A stretch of 64,000 bases of DNA, from positions 124,001-188,000 of the forward strand of contig JALIZF010001710.1 in NCBI GenBank assembly GCA_029948255.1, written 5' to 3'. Position 1 is the first letter of the stretch; each line of letters opens with the position of its first letter. Source of the DNA: Telmatactis stephensoni. Lineage: Eukaryota; Cnidaria; Anthozoa; Actiniaria; Isophelliidae. The translations under genes were made by a program, and so were the position numbers. Of this stretch, positions 47,301-56,500 are shown piece after piece. The notes under the pieces were generated by a model, which saw only the letters and a program-made list of their open reading frames with translations, was not told the origin of the DNA and did not search any database.

Positions 47301-50300
47301 TGATTAGGTAGTGATTATATAGGCACCATTTGCTGATAAACAATTCACAATTAAGATAATTTTAGCTTTGAAGATGCAATACCGTCAAGTCAAATGGGCA
47401 CAAAGTGAAGTAAATACTATAAAAGAGCAAAGGTGGTGTAAAAAGGGGGAGTTAAAGGTAAAGAAAGGTAAAGAAAAAGGAGGGGAAAGGACAAGGAGAG
47501 AGGAGGAAGAGGAGGGGAGGAAGGGAGCAAAAAGGAAGGGAAAAAGAAAGGGGAGGAGGAAGTGGAAGGTGGAAAGAAAGGGAAAGTGGAACAGAAGGTA
47601 TTTTTCCAATATATGCATGTGGTATTTTTCCGATATGTGCATATAAAAACAATTTATATATTTGTATTTATTTCATTTGTTTATATGTAGACCTTTAATT
47701 TTTGCAAAAACACATATTTAGGGGCATCTATTTGATTAGTTAACCTATTCAGATGGGCAAGTATCCTTTATGTTTATAAATAATGACTTAATATAAACAT
47801 TATGTATGTAAATTATAATTAATGGGTACAAATAAAATCATTGTATTAATGACAGTATTGTATTGTATTGTATTGTATTGTATTGTATTGTATTGTATTG
47901 TATTGTATTGTATTGTATTGTATTGTATTGTATTGTATTGTATTGTATTGTATTGTATTGTATTGTGAAATGAATGCAAAACATCAAAAGAAACTGACAT
48001 ATTAATGAGATATGAAGAAATTCATCAAAATGAAATTGAATCAGAAAACCCAAACCCAGATGTGGTCCTTCATCTGGATGTGGATTTGCTTACATCTCAT
48101 TAATCATCCATCTGAGTGACAAATGATCTAATGAGAAACACATTGTACTGATCACACATACCCTAGCCAGATCTCGTAAAATCTTACAATCTTGCTCATT
48201 GAGAAGGCCATCAGCAACAAATCTGTTGGTACCATTCAGTTTTTCACCATCCATAACAACCTTGACACCCTACAATGAATGGGTAAAAGAATAGATTAAT
48301 AAATGAATGGATGGATAAATGGATGGACAGATGGATGGATGGATGGATGTAATAGTATGGTGGATGGTAGCCTTGTCCACAGGCAACACTTGACTCAGGA
48401 TTTTGGGACTTGCTCTGCTGAATATACTGCAGCACAGGAATCTCAAAACTCTCAAGTTCAGTGTTACCTGCATAGGAGGCTTGGTGGATGGATGGGTAGA
48501 TGGGTAAATAGATGACAATAATAAATGAGCATGGGGGATGTTTCTACTAAGGAGTTAGAGTCTATTTTTGTTACCTTATATTTTTCCATTTTAAGAAGTT
48601 CATCAACATTTTTGATGTCTAAGGGGTCTTTTGGTGGACCAAGGCCAGCCATTTTGAGTGCTGAATAGTCAAGACTTTCACCTTCAACAAGGTCCTGCAA
48701 TTGGATAATAAATCTTGTTGAGATCATAAATACAGTAGTTATAAATACATGGTGCAGTCACCCTACAGGTTGACCATCAACATCATTATCATCACTACTA
48801 CTATCACCATACCGAGACTATACATATCATGTACCTCTGTTGTTTTCTTATCATCTTTGTTTGGTTCCAGTAAATCCTCAGGATCTTCAAACCATTCATC
48901 ATTTATATCACCATCACTAGTGTACATTTCTGCAATGTGCAAGAGTTTGCTTGCCATATCGACAGAACGATGATATTGAATTGCATCCTGATATAAACAC
49001 AGAAAAATATGTGAAAAATATCACACAAATCAAAAATCAAATCTCTAAAATCAAATCTATGGGTACATGGCCTATCTGGCTTTATTGATAGATAAAGGGA
49101 GAAAAAAGGGAGGATTTTAGGAAGGAAAGAAGGAATTGGAAGAGAGGAGAGAGGGAGGGAGGAAGGAAGAATGGAAGGAAGTAAGAGAGGGAGGAAGGGA
49201 ATAAGGAAGTAAGGAAGCTATATAGGGACATGTTGCAAAATGGTCTGCATTAATTATCACATTATTAAATCATTTTACTTAAAATTGTTATTATTATTCT
49301 GTTGCAAAATGAGGGGTGGCTAGCCAGCCAATCCATACTCCCCTGAATCTGCCCAATATAATGGATGGGCAGTGAAGGAGTAAATGGGAAGGGAAAGAGT
49401 GAATGAGACAAGAAGAATGGTAATGGATAGAGTGATGAATATAGGAATGAAAGAATGGACAGGAAAATAGATATGATGAAAAACAGAGTAGAGAATTGTA
49501 TATAATATTGTACCTTTCTTGCATGTATTTCTGTTCCAACAAATTTTCCATAATGTCTGAATATCTTTAAATTGTCATACATGCTTGCATCATCAGGGTC
49601 CATTAATAAATATGATGATGCACACTCAGCAGCCTCTTTTATATGTCCAGCTGTACAAAGATATTAAACTTATAAACATCAATTTCTCAAAATCATCAAG
49701 CTTTATTATCATTGGCACAAGGTATCACATACTGGTCATCTTTATCATCATAAACTAGAACTAGCCTCCTCCGCAGGAAACTCCTTATTATTCCTCCTTG
49801 GGCTTCCTTTGTAACGGTTATTTTAACCGCGCGGAGACTGAGAACGAGAAATGGAGAAAAGAGAGAGGAGGAGTTGGCATCACTGCCTTTCCCCCTTCTC
49901 TCCCCACTCTTCTTATCCTTTCTTGCATTTCACCTAAACAGGAAGCCCAACACCCGAGACTGAGCAAACAGTGTTGCCTGCGGAGGAGGCTAATGTAAAA
50001 CGTTGTTATCCAACTCAGGTCCCAATTTAGATGGATGGGATGGGGTTGACTAGCACCTAATCACATACATGTATTGAGACAAAACCCTATCAAATATCAC
50101 TTAAATTGAAAGTCAAATTTCATACTGTACTGATCTATACTCCACTTTCAAAGTATGCAGACTAAAACACAAAGTATTAGGTCTCAATAAGTCAATGGGG
50201 TTGGGGGAAGGCCGGGATATGGGGAGGGGTGGATTAGTTCCCAAAATACATTACAGGGATCAGTTGTTAGAAGGCGATTAACATTATCCTGGATTTAAAA

Positions 50301-53119
50301 TGAATGGGTTTCTTTAGATTTAATCCTGCAGGGTTAACGCTTAATTATCACCTTTCAAACAACTGGGCCCAGGCCTTCAATCTTATGGATGATTTCCCTC
50401 AATTCACCATTGACAACTCATAATATTTATGCATATCAATTAATTCTAAATGGATGAAGGAGCAATAGCCTCATTTTTATGCTGCATAAATATAAAGCTA
50501 TATATTTCCATTCAAAATTAATATGTGTATAAATTGACTACTATAACAAATTTTCAACTACTGTTTTGCTCTCATTCCTAATAATTACAATATCATGATA
50601 GTAATGATGATGTGATCTTTATCATTAATAACACAAACCTTTCCAATAAGCCATTTGTAGATAGTTATAATGTCTTGGTAGGTAATGATGCACTACATTG
50701 TCATGCATAGTTGCCAGTCTTGCTGGACACTCTGACCGACACCTCAATACATCCACATATGCATCAAATAACCCTGCTCTACCAAGTAGCCTATTCTTTT
50801 CACGTACATCATCACATGTACATCTACACTCTGCATATGCTTTGTAATATTCTTTCAAAGTTTCTTCAAATGCAGTTATTGTTGCAGGCCAGTCCTGTGC
50901 TTCGTAGAGTTGTACTGATTTGAAATAAAGTGTGATGTGTGGGACAGGCTCTAGTGAGAACATCAGGTCATCGGCTATGAGAGGCACGGATTTGTAGTAT
51001 TTCATATTATCTAGCATTGATTGGTCATTGGGGAAATTCTCAAGATATGTGTAAGTAGCTTGGGCAGCTTTGATAATCTTGCCACACTATTGGGAAAGAT
51101 ATTTACAAATGTTACAATTATAAGGAAGAAATGTTGCAATAACCTAATCTAAGACCATAAAAAATAAAACATACATGAATTACTATTTCAGCACAGAGCT
51201 CAAACTGTAACCACTAGCTGTTATGTATTTATTTTCCATCCTCCAATTAGCACTAAGATGAGAGATAAGATAAGCAATGCTGATTGGATGATTCAGCTCA
51301 GTCAAAAGCATGTGAACCATTATAGCTGCTCATATTTTTGACCTTTGCACTGTAACATTGATTGTATAAAGAATATAGTCAACAAGAACATAGATTTTTT
51401 CAATTTCTTTCCTGTTCTTTGTTAACTTTTATTTATCTTTCCCTGGCATTTGGTTTGTTTTCCTTCTATTTGTTCCTTCATTCCTGGCTTTAATGCTACA
51501 AATTTCCAGAATTTTTTTAGCCAATATTTTATTATCCATTAAACTTATAAGAAGGGGGGGGGGGGGGGGGGAAGAAAGAAAACAAAAAAAAACCCACTCA
51601 TAATGTATATGGTCTCATGGCTACGCGTTGGCGTTATTTAAGCATGCAATTTACTTTATGCTGTCTGCCAATCACTCCCTTTATACAACAGACGATTGAC
51701 CTACACTGTACTTTGGTTGAGAGGAAATAAATTGTAACTTTCCCTTTTTCGAACTAATCACGATCGACAGAAATCGAACAGCATGAGAAAAATATTGCAA
51801 TTATTTCCGTTAAATTTACAAAAGGAATAGCTAGTGCACCTATCAATGTCTTGCCCCAACGGGGGGAGCCCGGGCACACCCAGGGGCTATTGACATTTTT
51901 GAAAATAAATTGTCAATGAGCCCCTCTGAAGGACCTTACCAGAATGACAATAGCCCCCCCACACGGGGGAAAGATGACATGTTTAATGTATTAAGAATAC
52001 AAAAATGTTTACTGATCAAACATCAAAATAGGGAGTACATGAATGTCTTTAATAAATAAGTAATAAGTAATAAGTAATAAGTAAGCTTATAAAGTTTAAC
52101 TTCTTTTTCCTACTTATTTTATGTACAGAATGCGCAGACATTGAATAAAAACATATTGCAATGGCTATTTTACAATAAAAAAATAAACAAGTCGAATGTA
52201 TTTAAGTTTTTTCTTACCTTTTTCGTAGTTGGCGCGAAAGCAGCCATCTTGATTTTATGCCAACTCGGTCTCTCTTTCCCAGTCCTTCTCTGACAAAATG
52301 GTCAATAAACCCTACCCTGGGGGGAGCCCTGTGTCAATAAAAATTTACAGCCCCTCTCCCGGGCAAGGTTATTTTGTCAATAGCCCACATACGCCCGGGC
52401 TCCCCCCGTTGGGGCAAGACATTGATAGGTGCATAGGTAGAAATAAGAGCACAATTTCCGAGATAAACCGAACAGAGTTAAACAAGCCGCCATTGTGCGC
52501 AGGAATGTCAGACGGCTCGACAGATCAGTTAGCTCACGTGGAACGTTGCACGAACTCAAACTGACTGGCGAATCCCCCTTAAATAACATCACAAAATGCC
52601 ATAAAACCCCCAATAATTATTGATACTTTTAAATAGAAATACACTACGATTAGAGCTCACCTTATAGTAAGCAAATTGTAGAAATTGGTATAATCTTTTA
52701 GTCTCAAATTCGTTCCTTATTCTTTCTGAAACTTGAGACCTTTGTCCAAGGTACTTGTGAATGCACTTTTGGGTGCAGCGACGCGAGTAGATCGTCAAAC
52801 GAAAATACTCCAGTTCGATGTCTCTTAATAAGAACTGTACATGACGGCTACCCAAAGACTCCTCAAACTTTTTGTTGCAAATCTCTCGGCAGTGCATTTT
52901 AACTCGTCTTTGATGCTTGTAATCGGCAAGTGCTTGTTCAAACTTTTTCATTGATTCACAGTAATGTTTCAAGTTGTAAGCGTATGTTGCATCCGTGTAG
53001 AGTTCGTCATATTGTGGAGTCTTCTTGGTTGTAATATTCAGAGATTCTAGGAGATCAGCTTCAACGTAGCAGCTCAAACACGTTGAGAAAATTGCTAGTA
53101 AAACTAGTGTGACCGCCAT
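41356..53119 (-). CDS. P3H1: Prolyl 3-hydroxylase (leprecan family), 11 exons, 710 aa
   Basis: Exons 5' to 3': 53119-52661, 51086-50639, 49650-49514, 48987-48835, 48694-48575, 48269-48162, 45789-45673, 42996-42846, 42653-42530, 41918-41846 and 41598-41356. All have GT-AG and matching phase (2,133 nt). The signal peptide is in residues 1-21. The N-terminal helical half has four CXXXC motifs (77-81, 115-119, 240-244, 269-273), as in leprecans and CRTAP. The C-terminal 2-oxoglutarate/Fe(II) dioxygenase domain has DTPLYFSYTHLVCRTA, the iron ligands H579, D581 (HSDN) and H651 (ENLHG), and the 2-oxoglutarate-binding R661 (RRCAVALWF). Human P3H1 is of similar length. The enzyme 3-hydroxylates proline in procollagen in the ER. 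The C-terminus HIDL resembles KDEL-type retrieval signals. The symbol marks family only; the exact paralogue (P3H1/2/3) cannot be decided. Introns hold many MITEs. Confidence 0.93.
42061..42080. repeat. G homopolymer
   Basis: About 20 bp of G with one A, in an intron of the prolyl 3-hydroxylase gene. Such runs can form G-quadruplexes and are prone to assembly error. Confidence 0.9.
43325..45105. mobile_element. TTAA-flanked foldback element, 1.78 kb with ~0.8 kb arms
   Basis: The left end TTAAGGTGGCTGGACCC is inverted to GGGTCCAGCCACCTTAA. The arms (about 43325-44130 and 44305-45105) are nearly identical in reverse complement and include CATGCCTGCATGCGTGTCGC. The ~170 bp loop is unique and non-coding. 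It lies inside the intron between exons 45789-45673 and 42996-42846 of the hydroxylase gene. The TTAA ends and GGTGG start resemble 31489-32254 and 37707-38449. Confidence 0.9.
45160..45640. mobile_element. MITE with ATGAAGCGGG ends, carrying a nested hairpin
   Basis: ATGAAGCGGGCTAGCCC (45181) and ACTCGGCTTAGTTTACCGAG are mirrored by CTCGGCAAACCGAG (45604) and AACCCGCTTCAT. The exact outer ends are uncertain. A 90 bp hairpin is inserted at 45482-45571. Confidence 0.65.
45482..45571. mobile_element. 90 bp perfect-hairpin MITE with 9-bp duplication
   Basis: Arms of 37 bp are perfectly complementary (AGCCTGCGTTGCTGGCGGTC and complement), with a 14 bp loop. ACCAAATTT flanks both sides (45473-45481 and 45572-45580). 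A 9-bp target duplication suggests a Mutator-like origin. Confidence 0.85.
46582..46833. mobile_element. MITE family B, single diverged copy
   Basis: Ends are ATACACCTAT and ATAGGTGTAT. The interior shares GGAGTATGGGTAGAAATTAC, CTACAAAACCACA and AAAGAACTTCATTT with the doublet at 8096-8646. Confidence 0.75.
47050..47233. mobile_element. MITE family D relative
   Basis: GCGCGATGGCGTTGTTACTA, GAACATCGCACAGACAT and TTACTATTATGGTCTCTTGG correspond to the right arm of 39188-39452. The left part is diverged or truncated. Confidence 0.7.
47435..47590. repeat. Purine-rich (GGA/AAG) tract
   Basis: Almost pure purine on the plus strand for about 150 bp. It lies in a hydroxylase intron and explains the Lys/Glu/Arg and Ser/Phe/Leu open frames. 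Confidence 0.85.
47855..47966. repeat. (TATTG)n microsatellite, ~22 units
   Basis: Uninterrupted pentanucleotide repeat of about 112 bp in a hydroxylase intron. It causes the repeated Gln-Tyr-Asn-Thr-Ile frames on the minus strand. Confidence 0.98.
48302..48350. repeat. (GGAT)n microsatellite
   Basis: GGAT/AGAT tetranucleotides. A related stretch (GGATGGATGGGTAGATGGG) lies at about 48485-48505. Confidence 0.85.
49086..49215. repeat. (GGAA)/(GAGG) purine tract
   Basis: Degenerate GGAAGGA/GAGAGGGA repeats in a hydroxylase intron. Confidence 0.8.
49762..49992. mobile_element. MITE, ~230 bp, TAGCCTCCTCCGCAGG ends
   Basis: TAGCCTCCTCCGCAGG is perfectly inverted as CCTGCGGAGGAGGCTA. The interior is non-coding; the frame spanning it is a by-product. 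Confidence 0.8.
50295..50345. repeat. Single diverged unit related to the 36-bp minisatellite
   Basis: In reverse complement, GTTAACCCTGCAGGATTAAA followed by TCTAAAGAAACCCATT matches the 10472-11169 unit closely. It suggests the minisatellite amplified part of a dispersed repeat. Confidence 0.6.
51557..51572. repeat. G homopolymer
   Basis: About 16 G residues followed by an A-rich run, in the first intron of the hydroxylase gene. Confidence 0.9.
51835..52433. mobile_element. MITE, ~600 bp, ~40 bp terminal inverted repeats
   Basis: TGCACCTATCAATGTCTTGC followed by CCCAACGGGGGGAGCCCGGG is perfectly inverted at the right end. The interior carries further inverted words (ATTGTCAAT, CCCCTC). 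It lies in intron 1 of the hydroxylase gene. Confidence 0.85.
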
Positions 53120-53595
53120 GATTGAATGACCCGGTCAAAACACAAGAGAACTCGAATAAAATCGCGACGAAATCAAATACATTGACCGTCTCAGCCAATC
53201 AGATGGCGTTGTTTACCAACCGGAAGTAGGGAGTTGGGAAAAGCCTCACTGTGGCTATTGTTCTCGTGCTGAAACGGGAAAAGTAAACATGTTCATTTAG
53301 ATATATTTTGAGTCAAATAACAAAATGAAATATATATTTTGGTGACTCGAGGTCCCGAAGGTGTCCGTTTCTTAGAGGTATTTACGGGACCGCAAGACCT
53401 GTCCTACTATGAAGGTGTTCGTATTATAGAGGTTTACGTACTGAGAGGTTCCACTGTACCCTCGTGTCGACTTTTCAGACTGCCGGCTAGACTGTGGCAT
53501 TTTAATTATACGGCCCTGGGGTTCCTGTGGCTGGTAGTCTCGATTTCAGGCACTGAAGACATTTACTACGGTTAAGCAGGAAGTACTGTTCTGCA
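53120..53595. promoter_or_regulatory. Presumed bidirectional promoter region between P3H and TRAF genes
   Basis: Only 476 bp separate the start codons of the minus-strand hydroxylase and the plus-strand TRAF. A CCAAT box (GCCAATCAGATGG) lies at about 53193. No TATA box is obvious. Shared promoter activity is inferred from spacing and orientation only. A 5' untranslated exon of TRAF may lie here. Confidence 0.5.
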
Positions 53596-56500
53596 ATGGC
53601 TAGATACACTCCGGTGCAAGTGCCCTCTGGATATGACTTTGAATTCGTCAGAAAGGTTCCCGAGGACCTTATCTGTGGTATTTGTCAATGTGTGTTGAGA
53701 AAACCTGTACAAACCAAATGTGGACATCTTTTCTGTAAGGAATGTTTGGAGCAGGCATTCAAAAGGTAAACGTCATTCAGAATATGTGGATTTATTCAAT
53801 TAATACATGTTATTTGCCGATGATTATTGTATTTTAAGTATCTGTACAGTATAAACCATCATTTGGCAACTTAGTTGAACTATTCTATCGTTACTTTATA
53901 ACTACCATTTAATTGGGTGTATCAAAACTGTGATTAATAAGCTTAATTTTTCTTGGAACCAATGTTTACTTTTACTCTTAGACGGATGATAAACTAAAAC
54001 AATCAGAAGGAAATAGTAGTCGCACAGTTTAGTTGGAGTTGCTCAGTTGTTAAAAACTACAAGCTTGACAGAACTCAAGTTTGTTTTGTAGTTGGCAGGA
54101 GTGAGTTGATGACAAAAACACTTATTTTTGTTATTAGCAAATGTCTTGACGAAAATTTACCAAACTTCGTCTATGAACAGATATCCATCTAGAAAGACCT
54201 ACGTAGCACGCGGTTGATGTAATATATTAAAATTATGAGTGTTATTGAGTGACATACATTCTCTTATAAATAGCAACTAATAGTGAGCTTGGGCTACCTG
54301 TGGTCCATTTGATGTTTCAACAGGAATCCCAGTGAATGTCCATTTGACAGGGAACATTTAGCTCATCATGATGTAAGTTAACAAGGTTTATATTATTAGT
54401 AGAAAGGGTTTAACTTATGTAGATGATATACAAGTGGTATATAGTGTAGAGCATGTCAGAAACACCCATTTCATTTCTATTCCCTAAATTTATAATTCTC
54501 TTGTCTCCTCTCGTCTCCTCTCATCTCTTGTCTCCCCTCATCTCCTCTCCTCTCATCTCCTCTCGTCTCGTCTCGTCTCCTCTTGTCTCCTCTTGTCTCA
54601 TCTCCTCTCGTCTCCTCTTGTCTCTTCACTCTCCTCTCCTCTCTCTTCTTCTCTCTTCTTCTCCCTGACTCCTCTGCTCCCCTCTCTTCTCCTGTCATTC
54701 TATCACCTCCTCTCCTCTCTACTCTTCTCCACTACCTTTCCTCTCCACTTTTCTCATCTCCTCTCTATTTGCATGTCTTCCTTTCTCTTTTGTCAATAGA
54801 TATTTCCAGACAAAAATTCAGAGAGAAGAATACTCTCACTGAGGATAAAGTGTCCACATCAAGGGTGTGATTGGCAAGGGGAACTGAGAGATATTGAGGT
54901 ATGTAAATCAAACACTGAGTGATGATTGTTGTTGATGATTATCAAATTGGATTGAACATCAGTGATTACTAGCATTGAAATAAATATATTTGAAAATAAA
55001 CAGAACATAATTTCAAGGGACCCTATAGCCAATAATTATTGACATGGACTCAACTGACCCGGGGGGGGGACTCCTATATATAAGAGGACGGGGATGCTCG
55101 ACTCCTATATATAAGAGGACGGGGATGCTCATCAGAAATTTTGAAAATGACCCCTAAAAGGTACCTGAGTGGGAGTGGCAACAATTGATTTCTAGCCCTA
55201 AAAGGTACCAATTCAAAAACAATAATAAAGAATTAAAATAATGAAACACTTTGCTATCGATGTGCTGTGAAGATTCAATTCAGATCATCGAAATCGTCCC
55301 TTTCATGCTTATTTTAGGTAGTTTATTTACCCCAAAACAGTCCCTAAAAGGTACCGGCTATGTCTCTAGTAGTCCACTTAAGTCTGAGACACCCTAAAAG
55401 GTACCAGATTGCAGATTTTGACCCCTAAAAGGTACGACGAGCATCCCCGTCCATTTACGATCGGAGTCCCCCCCCCCGGGTCAACTGACTGGTGTAAAAA
55501 AAGTGCTGATTTCGAAAATGTAACTTTTATCTATGTACTTAAAAATGAATCCCAGTAATTAAATAATAAACAACATTCTTAACTCTATATTCATATATGT
55601 CAATAAGTTGAATCTGTTGAGAGCTTGTTTGGTCCTTCTATTTTGTTCAAATTATCACCAAATGTTTCTTACACAGAGTCACGATATCCGTTGTGATCAC
55701 AAAATTGTAGACTGTGACAACAAAAGCTGCAGTGTAAAGAGACCTCGTTATGAAATGGTTAGACATGTACAAGAAGAATGTCTGTTCAGAATTGTTAGAT
55801 GTCCTCATTGCCACAATATCTACACATTTTGCGTATTGAAGGTAAAAATTTACAAGGAAACAGTTATCAAATAAGATAAATTTAAACGAAAAAAAGGAGG
55901 AAGAAAAGAAAGAACGAAAGGAAGGAAGGAAGGAAGGAAGGAAGGAAGGAAGGAAGGAAGGAAGGAAGGAAGGAAGGAAGGAAGGAAGGAAGGAAGGAAG
56001 GAAGGAAGGAGAAAGATAGAAGAACAAATGAGGGTAATGAAGGAGGGAAGGATGAAAATGAAAGAAGGAAGGCAAGAACATTAACTGGGTCTCCGAAAAT
56101 CTATTCAGCTAATGCCTTATATCTTTTTTAATTGAATATATTGTTAGATATGTGCTGTTTTTAAAACTAGGAGCACACAATAGAATGTCCACAATATCGT
56201 GTCAGCTGCCCAAGTGGTTGTAACAAGATTATGAGAAGAGAGGAGGTAAGGGACTGTTCATTATTTATGGGGAGGGGGGGATGGTGATTGCCGATAAACT
56301 GTTAGTGAAAACGTTTTTGCTCCCCCCCCTTCAAAATACATAAAAGCTTTTTTGGCCCCCACATTAAAAGTAGTAAAAACCTTACACCCCCCTCCCCCCA
56401 AATTACTATAAACCCCAATGAAACCATTTAGTCGTTTCATATCATTATTCTTACCAAATTATACTATCAAATAAAAAAAATAATCATTTGATTCTCTTGA

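Noticed and set aside
47368..47646. Lys/Glu/Arg-rich protein
   Set aside because: Translation of a purine tract in a hydroxylase intron.
47800..48053. Gln-Tyr-Asn-Thr-Ile repeat protein
   Set aside because: Translation of the (TATTG)n tract.
54453..54870. Ser/Leu-rich and Arg/Glu-rich open frames
   Set aside because: Both strands of a polypyrimidine tract in TRAF intron 2.
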